Assembly (NCBI GenBank): GCA_965229525.1 | Contig: OZ245886.1 | Coordinates: 3,472,001-3,536,000, forward strand | Length of the DNA: 64,000 nucleotides | Reading direction: 5' to 3' | Source: HXMU1420-13 sp965229525 | GTDB taxonomy: Bacteria > Bacteroidota > Rhodothermia > Balneolales > Balneolaceae | Shown here: positions 18,551 to 26,696 of the stretch, in pieces | Layout of the letters: the number at the start of each line of letters is the position of its first letter | Numbering within the stretch: the first letter of the stretch is position 1 | Notes under the pieces: generated by a model | The model's input: the letters and a program-made list of their open reading frames with translations, nothing else | Database searches by the model: none | Told to the model about the DNA's origin: nothing | Translations under genes and position numbers: made by a program

Positions 18551-19536
18551 TTGAAGCACCTAATAATTCCTGTGACCTCGCGAATTGGTTCCATGACCTG
18601 TTCAGCTCTAATTCTTGCCTTTCTTCCTCCTTCGGCAAGTACATCTTTCACATAATCAAGGTCTTGTTCAAGCTGCTTTCTCTTTTCAAGAGCTTCACCA
18701 AAATATTCTTTTATAAATCCAAGAAGTTCATTTTTGGCATGACCATAGCCATATCCACCAGCGCGATATTTTGCTGCAATTTCCTCCTGCTGATCTTTAG
18801 ATGCGAATAATTTGATTAATGCAAACACATTGTCGTTTTCTGGGTCTTTTGGATCTTCGAGCGGCGTAGAATCTGTTTGGATAGACAATATTATCTTTTT
18901 CAATGGCTTACCTTCCCCGAAAATTGGAATCGTATTGCCGTAGCTTTTACTCATTTTTCGACCATCGGTGCCTGGGACAATCGCAACTGATTTTACGATG
19001 TAATCTTCTGGTATAACTAAATACTCACCATCGTAGGCGCGATTGAATTTACCTGCTAAGTCACGGCAAATTTCTATGTTTTGCTTTTGATCTTCGCCTA
19101 CCGGCACAACATCAGAATGATAAATCAAAATATCTGCAGCCTGTAATATCGGATAGGTAAATAACCCAATATTTGGGCTTAACCCGGCAGCGATTTTATC
19201 CTTATATGACACCCCTTTTTCCATGAGACTTACAGGGGATAGGGTTCCTAGCATCCATGCTAGTTCAACAACTTGAGGCACATCAGATTGAGCAAAGAAA
19301 GTTGCTTTATCTGGATCCAAACCAAGAGCTAAATAATCCAGAGTTACATCAATCGTATTCTGATAAAGCTCGTTACCATCACGAAGTGATGTCAATGAGT
19401 GGTAATTTGCAATAAAATAGAAGGCATCCCCTTCTTCTTGCATCGCTATATGTTGCCTTATTGCTCCAAAGTAATTCCCAATATGAAGCTTTCCTGAAGG
19501 CTGTATTCCTGATAGTATGGTTTTTTGTTTGCTCAT
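18547..19536 (-). CDS. trpS: tryptophanyl-tRNA synthetase
   Basis: A 329-residue class I aminoacyl-tRNA synthetase. The HIGH-type motif is PSGKLHIGNYFG (about 13-24) and the KMSKS loop is at 194-198 (GRKMSKSYGN). Length is normal for bacterial TrpRS. It is placed between trpE and trpG with ATGA overlaps on both sides, so it is translated as part of the biosynthetic operon and falls under the leader attenuator. That adds a feedback loop, since TrpRS level affects the charged tRNA that the leader senses. Confidence 0.96.
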   Translation of the reverse strand: MSKQKTILSGIQPSGKLHIGNYFGAIRQHIAMQEEGDAFYFIANYHSLTSLRDGNELYQNTIDVTLDYLALGLDPDKATFFAQSDVPQVVELAWMLGTLSPVSLMEKGVSYKDKIAAGLSPNIGLFTYPILQAADILIYHSDVVPVGEDQKQNIEICRDLAGKFNRAYDGEYLVIPEDYIVKSVAIVPGTDGRKMSKSYGNTIPIFGEGKPLKKIILSIQTDSTPLEDPKDPENDNVFALIKLFASKDQQEEIAAKYRAGGYGYGHAKNELLGFIKEYFGEALEKRKQLEQDLDYVKDVLAEGGRKARIRAEQVMEPIREVTGIIRCFK

Positions 19537-20993
19537 TGGATGTCTAATGCAATACTAAGTGCCTGAACTAACGCTCCGGCTTTATTTTGAGTTTCTTCAA
19601 ATTCTTTATGTGGATCACTTTCGGCTACAATTCCCGCTCCGGCCTGAATGTACACTTTGCTATCTCTAACTACCATGGTACGAATAGCAATACAGGTATC
19701 CATATTGCCAGAAAAATCGAAATAACCTACTGCTCCCGCATATATTCCACGCTTTGTTGGCTCGAATTCATCGATGATTTCCATCGCTCTTATTTTAGGC
19801 GCCCCACTCACAGTACCGGCTGGGAAACATTGCATTAATGCATCAACAGGAGTGTTCGAGTTATCTAGTCTACCTTCAACCTCACTTACAATATGCATAA
19901 CGTGCGAGTATCGTTCAATTACATGATCGCGAACCACTTTAACAGTTCCTGCTTCACATACTCTTGAAAGATCATTTCTACCAAGATCAACCAACATAAC
20001 ATGTTCAGCTAATTCTTTAGGGTCAGCCAGTAAATCTTCTTCAAAGCTAAGGTCTTCATGATGAGTTTTTCCACGAGGTCGAGTCCCAGCAATTGGAAGT
20101 ACTTTTACTTTTCGATCCTGAACACTTACCAAAACTTCAGGAGACGAGCCTACAATCTGAAACCCATCGAAATCTAAAAAAAAGAGATATGGCGAAGGAT
20201 TTACCATTCTAAGTGCACGATAAAGCATGAAAGAATCGCCTTCCATGTCCGCTTCAAAACGTTGAGATAACACTACCTGGAAAATGTCGCCTTCATATAT
20301 ATAGTCTTTACCCTTCCTGACAATCTCCTCGAAATATGGTTTTTCCATATTACTGGATAAACTATCCGGATGAATCTTGAACGAACGCTTCTCGAATGTT
20401 CCATTTGATGCTGTTGTCTCCATACGATCTAGTGCAACAATTGCATTGTTATAAGCCTTTTCCAGATTGGTAGTTTCATCAACAAAAACAGTCTTTATAA
20501 GCACAACTTGATGCTTAACATGATCAAACGCGAAAATCTCATCATAGAAAGACCAAACTGCTTCCGGTATTTTAAGATCATCAGGTGGAGTATTTGGTAA
20601 ATGCTCAACTAGCCGAAAAGTGTCATAGGCTGAGAATCCTACAGCCCCACCAGTGAGCTTGGGAAGATCAGGCACAAAAGGTTCTATATAGGCGGTTGTG
20701 AGCTCTTTTAAAACATCAAAGTATGATGCCTCCAGCCTTTTAGATTCACCATTTTTATCCAGATGAGTATTTGAACCATCAAATGTTAAGGTCTGATATG
20801 GATCCTTACCGATAAAAGAATAGCGTGCTAATTGTTCCCCACCTTCTACCGATTCTAAAAGAAATGGGTAATTTGCATCTTCTCGTATGCTTAGGAACAA
20901 AGAAACAGGTGTTAGTACATCAGCTAATAACCGTTTATAAACAGGTATTGCTGTGTGTGTTTTAGCGAGTGAAAAAAATGTTTGTTTATCCAA
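19533..20993 (-). CDS. trpE: anthranilate synthase component I
   Basis: A 486-residue chorismate-utilising enzyme. The tryptophan feedback site is visible as LLESVEGGEQ near residues 46-55. The C-terminal chorismate domain has FQVVLSQRFE, PSPYLFFL, GTRPRGK and FPAGTVSGAPKIRAMEIID. First structural gene of the trp operon, about 100 bases after the leader peptide stop, and overlapping trpS by ATGA. Confidence 0.96.
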   Translation of the reverse strand: MDKQTFFSLAKTHTAIPVYKRLLADVLTPVSLFLSIREDANYPFLLESVEGGEQLARYSFIGKDPYQTLTFDGSNTHLDKNGESKRLEASYFDVLKELTTAYIEPFVPDLPKLTGGAVGFSAYDTFRLVEHLPNTPPDDLKIPEAVWSFYDEIFAFDHVKHQVVLIKTVFVDETTNLEKAYNNAIVALDRMETTASNGTFEKRSFKIHPDSLSSNMEKPYFEEIVRKGKDYIYEGDIFQVVLSQRFEADMEGDSFMLYRALRMVNPSPYLFFLDFDGFQIVGSSPEVLVSVQDRKVKVLPIAGTRPRGKTHHEDLSFEEDLLADPKELAEHVMLVDLGRNDLSRVCEAGTVKVVRDHVIERYSHVMHIVSEVEGRLDNSNTPVDALMQCFPAGTVSGAPKIRAMEIIDEFEPTKRGIYAGAVGYFDFSGNMDTCIAIRTMVVRDSKVYIQAGAGIVAESDPHKEFEETQNKAGALVQALSIALDIQ

Positions 20994-21036
20994 CTTTTAA
21001 TCTTGTTTTGAATCCACTGTTTGGAGAATGGATATC

Positions 21037-21070
21037 AAAAAAAAACCCACTCTTCCATTGGAACAGCGGG
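21037..21070 (-). terminator. trp attenuator terminator (segments 3 and 4)
   Basis: Read on the minus strand, CCCGCTGT (segment 3, 21063-21070) and AGTGGG (segment 4, 21046-21051) pair through CCCGCT/AGTGGG, and inner TTCCA/TGGAA continues the stem. A run of nine T follows directly (21037-21045). It lies between the leader peptide and trpE, so it would stop transcription before trpE unless segment 3 is taken by segment 2. Confidence 0.85.
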
Positions 21071-21096
21071 TATGTCATAAAAAAATTTAGTGCAGA

Positions 21097-21171
21097 TTAA
21101 CGCAAAAATCCCGCTGTATTATTTACAGTAGGCCACCACCAGGCAGTACTATTTTGTGCTTTAATTTGCAT
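21097..21171 (-). CDS. trpL: trp operon leader peptide with three tandem Trp codons
   Basis: A 24-codon ORF: ATG at 21171, TAA at 21097. Residues 11-13 are WWW, encoded by TGGTGGTGG at 21133-21141. Three RNA segments follow: segment 1 CCTACTGT (21125-21132) starts directly after the Trp codons, segment 2 ACAGCGGG (21110-21117) lies inside the end of the ORF, and segment 3 CCCGCTGT (21063-21070) is its exact complement. Segment 1 can pair with segment 2 with one mismatch and one G-U. A ribosome stalled at WWW would cover segment 1 and let 2 pair with 3, opening the operon; free passage lets the 3:4 terminator form. Confidence 0.85.
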   Translation of the reverse strand: MQIKAQNSTAWWWPTVNNTAGFLR

Positions 21172-21178
21172 AACGCGA

Positions 21179-21209
21179 CGAATATAAACCTGCCTATTTC
21201 TAAAAGCAA
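21179..21209 (-). promoter_or_regulatory. candidate promoter for trpL-trp operon
   Basis: On the minus strand TATATTCG (21179-21186) resembles the Bacteroidota -7 element TAnnTTTG with one change, and TTG (21207-21209) stands 20 bases upstream, near the usual -33 spacing. The element ends only seven bases before the trpL ATG, so a transcript from it would have almost no untranslated leader. Another promoter further upstream is possible. Confidence 0.35.
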
Positions 21210-21301
21210 TGTATATTGTAAACAATTTATTCTGATTAATATCGTAGTGGATTTGAGAGAGGCATATCCGTAACATTGCACCCATAAAATACTGTAGTCA
21301 T

Positions 21302-22117
21302 TTGGTTTTGAGACCCCCTATACACTATTCATCTATTTTTTTATTTATCTTATTGTTTTTACTTACTTGCGATACCACTTCAAATCCGCAATTAGTGACA
21401 TCAGAACAACCATTTGTAAGATCCATAGATGTAGATCCAGCAATGGTTCAATTCTCATTGGAAACAGATGGATACAGAGACACCACATTAGTAGTAACTT
21501 TGAGTGCAGAAATTCAATTGCATGGAAGTAGTGAAGAGCCTGGCTTTGTGGTTACAAATCTCTCGAACAGAGAAATTGTATCATCTGGAAAATTAGTTGG
21601 ATCTGGGTCAGACTTGTTTTCTACTGATTTTGAACTTTCTACATCTACTACTCAATTTCAAAATTATAGTGTTCAGGTATTCGCTTTCGATGAGTTTGGT
21701 AACTCCAATTCTGCGGAACACTCTATAGAATTACGCGGGTTTTCAAATTCAAGGCCACAAATTTTAGCTGTGGATAATCCTGAAGAAATCAATCGACCGG
21801 CATCGGGTGAAATAATCACACAATTTACTGCAAAGGTAACCGATCTGGATGGTCAGGATACCATCGATCGAGTACTTGTTCGAATTATTGATCTCCTGGG
21901 AGCTGAAGTCCCTGACAGTCCCTTTCAGATGTTTGATGATGGCATGACCTATGAAGATGTCGCTGCAAGTGATTCCTTGTATTCAATCACCTTCCCCATT
22001 GCGGCAATTCCCGATAGAGCATCCCAAACTTTTTTTATAGAATATTTTGCGATCGATCAGGGTGGGATTTACAGCGATACCACAAGAACTACATTTAAAA
22101 TCACCAACAATCAGTGA
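21302..22117 (+). CDS. hypothetical lipoprotein with Ig-like repeats
   Basis: A 271-residue protein starting TTG. A lipoprotein signal ends FLLTC with the modified Cys near residue 24. The rest looks like two beta-sandwich (Ig-like) segments; the second contains TDLDGQDTIDRVLVRI and FDDGMTYEDVAASDSLYSITF, a pattern seen in surface proteins of this group. No exact family was recognised. It shares GTGA with the next gene and is first in a run of surface and glycan genes, divergent from the trp leader. Confidence 0.55.
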   Translation: MVLRPPIHYSSIFLFILLFLLTCDTTSNPQLVTSEQPFVRSIDVDPAMVQFSLETDGYRDTTLVVTLSAEIQLHGSSEEPGFVVTNLSNREIVSSGKLVGSGSDLFSTDFELSTSTTQFQNYSVQVFAFDEFGNSNSAEHSIELRGFSNSRPQILAVDNPEEINRPASGEIITQFTAKVTDLDGQDTIDRVLVRIIDLLGAEVPDSPFQMFDDGMTYEDVAASDSLYSITFPIAAIPDRASQTFFIEYFAIDQGGIYSDTTRTTFKITNNQ

Positions 22118-23700
22118 GAAAATTTCTTCTTGTTTTTACCCTCTTATTTCCCGGATCGGTATTAGCGCAGCTAACTGGCCCATTGAATTCTGAATTTAAT
22201 TCTATTCGCCAAAATGGGATTTCTTCGCTTGCTGCAACTGGTGATACAGTTTGGATTAGCCCTTCCCTAAATCGAAATATTGATAATGCACCTGAATGGT
22301 TCAGACCAACAGGAATCGATTTTATTGACGAAGGTGATGCACGCGTATTCTCGTTGGATGTAAATGGCGATACTGTAGTAGCCGGTCTTGGGTTTACTTC
22401 AGAAACACTTGCTGGGCCACAACCTGCCGGTTTTGGTTATTATATCTCGGTAGATGGTGGTGATACCTGGAGATTTAGCAATTTCCTTTTAGACCGGTCG
22501 ATTGATGCAGATACAACATTTATTTATGGTGGTGTTACATACACTAGAAAACGAATCATAGTACCGGAACAATCCCCACCATATAATGTAGCCTTTAAAG
22601 GTAATGTGATTTTCTCGACGAACTGGGCATCTGGATTACTTCGAAGTACAGATTTAGGCCAAAGCTGGGAACGTGTTGTTATCCCCCCTTTTGGAATCTC
22701 TGAATTAACCCCGGAAAGAGACGATTATTTCTGGGTAGACTGTATAGATGGTGGTGGGCAAGAATGTGAGATAACCAACATCTACAATAGTGTTAGAGAT
22801 GATAATTTGAAAGGGTTTTCTGTGCATATCGATTCCCAAAATCGAGTTTGGTATGGCAGTGCTGGTGGAATTAATATTTCAGATAACGCTTTATCTGCTC
22901 CAATAGATAGTATTCGTTGGCGTAATGTTAGATTCGATAATTCTTCAAATGGTTTATTGGCTCGTTGGATAATTGAGATAAAGGAGGACACTTCCTCGGG
23001 TCGTGTTTGGATGACGAACTGGCTTGCGGAAGGAACTGGATCAATTTATGAGAATCTGGACCGTAATGGTATCGTTTTCACAGAAGATGGTGGTATTACG
23101 TTTAAACAAAGACTGATAGGTAAGAGAATATCAGCCATTACATTTAACGAAGGATTTGTATTTGCTGGTGGTGATGATGGTTTATTTATTTCGGATGACG
23201 GCGGTGATTCGTGGATACAGATTCCTCAAATTAAATCACCGAATACGTTTTTAAAATCTAGTGCACAATTTCAAGGAGCTGCTACCGCAGAAGGTAGAGT
23301 TTGGTTTGGAACAACAGACGGGTTGATTTCAACTAGTGATAATGGTGCTACCTGGGAAATAACAAGAGTAAATTTCCCGCTTGAAGGTGGAAACACCTAT
23401 AATGAAACAGCAAAGAACGTTACCACCTACGCCTACCCAAATCCTTTTTCGCCAAATGAACATGAAATAGTAAGAATGAGATTTGATGTAAGTAGAGCAG
23501 GTGATGTTAAAGTTCGAATATTCGATTTTGGAATGAACCTGGTGCGCGAAGTTGAGGATGGGTTTTTCAATGAAGGTTCGTACGAAGCTATTTGGGACGG
23601 AGTTGACAACTATGGCAGAAAAGTGGCAAATGGCCCCTACTTCTATATCATTGAAACAGAAAATGCAACCATTGATGGCAAAATCCTGCTGATTGAATGA
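22114..23700 (+). CDS. secreted beta-propeller protein with Asp-box repeats and FlgD-like C-terminal domain
   Basis: A 528-residue protein, start GTG, with a signal peptide ending near VLAQ. At least five Asp-box/BNR repeats are visible (SVDGGDTWRF, STDLGQSWERV, TEDGGITFKQR, SDDGGDSWIQI, TSDNGATWEIT), indicating a sortilin/sialidase-like beta propeller. The C-terminus YPNPFSP...VRIFDFGMNLVREV...WDGVDNYGRKVANGPYFYII is a FlgD-type Ig domain, common as the C-terminal sorting-type tail in this lineage. Probably a cell-surface protein. Two PorV/PorQ-like genes follow with ATGA overlaps. Confidence 0.7.
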   Translation: MRKFLLVFTLLFPGSVLAQLTGPLNSEFNSIRQNGISSLAATGDTVWISPSLNRNIDNAPEWFRPTGIDFIDEGDARVFSLDVNGDTVVAGLGFTSETLAGPQPAGFGYYISVDGGDTWRFSNFLLDRSIDADTTFIYGGVTYTRKRIIVPEQSPPYNVAFKGNVIFSTNWASGLLRSTDLGQSWERVVIPPFGISELTPERDDYFWVDCIDGGGQECEITNIYNSVRDDNLKGFSVHIDSQNRVWYGSAGGINISDNALSAPIDSIRWRNVRFDNSSNGLLARWIIEIKEDTSSGRVWMTNWLAEGTGSIYENLDRNGIVFTEDGGITFKQRLIGKRISAITFNEGFVFAGGDDGLFISDDGGDSWIQIPQIKSPNTFLKSSAQFQGAATAEGRVWFGTTDGLISTSDNGATWEITRVNFPLEGGNTYNETAKNVTTYAYPNPFSPNEHEIVRMRFDVSRAGDVKVRIFDFGMNLVREVEDGFFNEGSYEAIWDGVDNYGRKVANGPYFYIIETENATIDGKILLIE

Positions 23701-24737
23701 TTAAATCCTGTCTTAAATATCTTCTTATTGGATTACCACTTTTAGTGCCCACTACTGTGTTTGCACAGTCCGGTGGATTTGCAGGTGCTGGACTTAGTCT
23801 TGGACATGGGCCTCGAGGAATGGCAATTTCGAATGCGATGGGCGCATCAACATTTGAAGGGATTTACCCTTACTACAATCCTGCTCTTGCAGCCTTTAAA
23901 TCAACAGGTAATCAGATTGACATGTCGGTTTCTGCTCTAGATTTTGATAGAGTTTATCAAACCTTTGGTACTACGTTCCAATTACCACCAAATGCTGGGT
24001 TATCGATCGGGGTAATTCGTAGTGGCGTTAAGGATATTGATGAGCGTTCTTTAAGCGGATATCCGCTTGGTACCTTCGACTTATCAGAATATCAGTTAAA
24101 TACCACCTTTGGATTACGATTTAGTGATCGCATGTCTGGCGGGGTGAGCTTTAAACTCAATTATGCGAATTATCATGAAGATTTAAGTTCTACTACAGCA
24201 GTTGGTATTGATCTGGGAATTCTCTATCGATTTGGCAGCTACCTTAATTTTGCATTTGCCGTGCAAGATATGTTTGCAAACTATACCTGGAATTCCGGCG
24301 ATCTATATAATCAATCACAAGCAAGAAACGTAGTAAACAACTTTCCCACTCGTCTAAAATGGGCATTTTCATATCAAAGAGAAAAGTATGCAATTCAAAC
24401 TGAGTATGAACTTAAGACTTTTGGTAGCGAGGTTAACGAATTTCAAAATTTCGTTGATGGGAGCGGAAATCCAATACAAATAAGTCAGCTTAACACCATA
24501 AATACTAGTACAGGTGTTTTTAAGTTCGGCGGAACCTGGCATGCACATGAACGTTTTTCTTTAAGAGGCGGATATAGAATATCTGATACAAAAGTGTCTG
24601 GAAGTGGTTCGTTGAGTTCCGGCTTCTCCGTTCATTTGCCATTTGATACTTTTTCACCATCTATCGATTATGCGTTTGTAACTGAACCATTTGGAGTTTC
24701 AAACATTCATGTTTTTGCCTTACGTTTAAACCTATGA
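23697..24737 (+). CDS. PorV/PorQ family outer-membrane barrel (first copy)
   Basis: A 346-residue protein with signal peptide ending VFAQ. The start of the mature chain, GGFAGAGLSLGHGPRGMAISNAMGAS...PYYNPALAAF, is the PorV/PorQ (UPF0164) signature (A-R-G-x-A-x-G-A...NPA). The rest is beta strands with aromatic ends, ending in FALRLNL, a typical outer-membrane barrel tail. PorV-type proteins act as shuttles in type IX secretion; others in the family belong to the wider FadL-like group. Overlaps its neighbours by ATGA. Confidence 0.7.
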   Translation: MIKSCLKYLLIGLPLLVPTTVFAQSGGFAGAGLSLGHGPRGMAISNAMGASTFEGIYPYYNPALAAFKSTGNQIDMSVSALDFDRVYQTFGTTFQLPPNAGLSIGVIRSGVKDIDERSLSGYPLGTFDLSEYQLNTTFGLRFSDRMSGGVSFKLNYANYHEDLSSTTAVGIDLGILYRFGSYLNFAFAVQDMFANYTWNSGDLYNQSQARNVVNNFPTRLKWAFSYQREKYAIQTEYELKTFGSEVNEFQNFVDGSGNPIQISQLNTINTSTGVFKFGGTWHAHERFSLRGGYRISDTKVSGSGSLSSGFSVHLPFDTFSPSIDYAFVTEPFGVSNIHVFALRLNL

Positions 24738-25672
24738 AAGCAATTCTAAGTCTGGTTCTCTCATTTTCTTTATTCAGCTTATTACAAGCCCAATCAAGTG
24801 GTATCAAATTGCTAGAAGTAGGACCAACAGCTGCTGAATTGTCGATTTCTGAAGCAGCAGTTGCTACCCCAAATGGAGCTTCATCAATGTATACCAATCC
24901 TTCGCTATTGGTAATGCAAGAGCGCCCAACCCTAAGTCTTGGGTACACAAATTGGATTGCAGATACCAATAACCTGTTTGGCGGTATTAATCTTGTGAAT
25001 GATCAACGTGCTTTTGCTTTTTCATTTTACACATCCGGGATATCAGGATTTGAACAGCGCAACAATCCTGGAGAATCCAATGGAGAGTTCAGCATTCAAT
25101 ATGTTTCTATATCTGCAGGATATGCTAGAGATTTCAAGTGGTTTAGTGCTGGAATTGCTGCTCATTATTTGAATGAAGAAGTCTTCCCTTTTCGTGCTAA
25201 TGGTTATGCCATTAATCTTGGTTTAGCTACCTCTTTAACTGATGATAGAATTCGAATAGGAACCTCTCTGTTAAACATAGGTGAAATGGAGAAGCTCGAT
25301 CAGGTAGCAACTGAATTGCCTTCGAGTTTTAATTTTGGAGTTGCGATTGATGTACTGGAATTTGTTCACGGCAAAAGCCCTGATCTTCCAATTTTGGCAA
25401 CTTTTATGGCCGACTTTATACAACCATTGGAATCTTTCTCTGGGGATGATCAAGATTTCACACCTTCAGATACATATTTCAATCTTGGGTTAAATTTACT
25501 CATTTCGGAGATTGTTGAAGTTCGTGCAGGTTATAAAACTCAAAAGAATGCACGACCAACATCTTTTGGATTGGGATTTATTACGGAAAAAGTCACTTTT
25601 AACTACGCACTTATTCCTTTTAATACAGGATTTGGAACTGTACATTCCATCGGGCTTCAATATCAATTGTAA
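24734..25672 (+). CDS. PorV/PorQ family outer-membrane barrel (second copy)
   Basis: A 312-residue protein with signal peptide ending LLQAQ. SGIKLLEVGPTAAELSISEAAVATPNGASSMYTNPSLL again matches the PorV/PorQ start, and the chain ends in IGLQYQL as expected for an outer-membrane barrel. It is diverged from the preceding copy rather than a recent duplicate. The pairing of two such barrels with a FlgD-tail protein suggests a dedicated surface-export or anchoring module. Confidence 0.7.
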   Translation: MKAILSLVLSFSLFSLLQAQSSGIKLLEVGPTAAELSISEAAVATPNGASSMYTNPSLLVMQERPTLSLGYTNWIADTNNLFGGINLVNDQRAFAFSFYTSGISGFEQRNNPGESNGEFSIQYVSISAGYARDFKWFSAGIAAHYLNEEVFPFRANGYAINLGLATSLTDDRIRIGTSLLNIGEMEKLDQVATELPSSFNFGVAIDVLEFVHGKSPDLPILATFMADFIQPLESFSGDDQDFTPSDTYFNLGLNLLISEIVEVRAGYKTQKNARPTSFGLGFITEKVTFNYALIPFNTGFGTVHSIGLQYQL

Positions 25673-25688
25673 GTACGATTTCTTCTGA

Positions 25689-26693
25689 ATGTCAGATCAG
25701 TCACTACATGATATTTATTCGCGGGTACTGGATGGCTACAAAATTGTTTTTGTAGTTCCGCTGATTCGATTTGATCTTCAAAAATCAGATTATCTTTTCT
25801 TATTGTATTCCGAGCTTTTCAATAAAGAGCCAGATATAAACATTCATAGCACATCCGCATTAGGGCACTGGAAATTTTTGTTATCCCAAATTTTTGGAAA
25901 TAAACCAGTACTGCACTATCACTGGTTAGAGTTTCAGGATGTTAAATCGATGCTTGGGATGATTTATAAAATGAAACTCCTTTGGTTGTACAAACTTTTC
26001 GGGGGTAAGCTGGTTTGGACTGTCCATAACTTGCATCCTCATGATGGAAAATGGTTAAACGTACACAGAATACTTCATCGCTGGATGGCAAAAAAATCAG
26101 ATCAAATTCTGGTACACAGTAAATCTCAGATCAATCAGGTCAGTGAATCATACGACGTAAACTCAGAGAAAATTGAGATTATACCCCATCCAGCATACCC
26201 TGCTGAAATAATTTCAAAGAAAAAAGCAGTAAGCAAATTAAATTCGAAGTTTGACTTATCGCTAGATGAGAATAAAATTATTGTGGGCTCTTTTGGTGCC
26301 ATCAGCGCATACAAAAACTTTGAACAATCAATTAAGCTCTTAGATCAAATTGGGTTTACCGGTTATTTTTTAATTTTTGGATACGTTAAAAAAGGACAGC
26401 TACCATTACATAATCGACTAGAAGAAGTAGCAAAGAAATACGACTGGCTAATCTACTGTCCGGGGTTTGTCGAAGAAGAAGAAATCCCATCAATCATGAA
26501 TGCAATAGATTATTGTCTTTTTAATTTCAGGGATATATTCACGTCAGGGTCGGTTGAATTAGCAAGATCTTACAAGAAACAGATAATTGCACCAGACATT
26601 GGAATCCTAAATGATTTAAATACTCAAAAAAATGTACGTTTGTTTAAAACCGATGAAGAATTAAAGGCACTGCTAACATCACTTATGGAATAA
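25689..26693 (+). CDS. glycosyltransferase (GT4/GumK-like)
   Basis: A 334-residue GT-B type protein. VLHYHWLEFQD, GGKLVWTVHNLHPHD and VHSKSQ in the N-terminal half resemble GumK-like and exopolysaccharide glycosyltransferases; GSFGAISAYKNFEQ and PGFVEEEEIPSIMNAIDYCLF in the C-terminal half form the nucleotide-sugar side, and FTSGSVELA the acidic/phosphate loop. Donor and acceptor are unknown. It is 16 bases behind the second PorV-like gene, hence probably on the same transcript. Confidence 0.7.
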   Translation: MSDQSLHDIYSRVLDGYKIVFVVPLIRFDLQKSDYLFLLYSELFNKEPDINIHSTSALGHWKFLLSQIFGNKPVLHYHWLEFQDVKSMLGMIYKMKLLWLYKLFGGKLVWTVHNLHPHDGKWLNVHRILHRWMAKKSDQILVHSKSQINQVSESYDVNSEKIEIIPHPAYPAEIISKKKAVSKLNSKFDLSLDENKIIVGSFGAISAYKNFEQSIKLLDQIGFTGYFLIFGYVKKGQLPLHNRLEEVAKKYDWLIYCPGFVEEEEIPSIMNAIDYCLFNFRDIFTSGSVELARSYKKQIIAPDIGILNDLNTQKNVRLFKTDEELKALLTSLME

Positions 26694-26696
26694 TTC

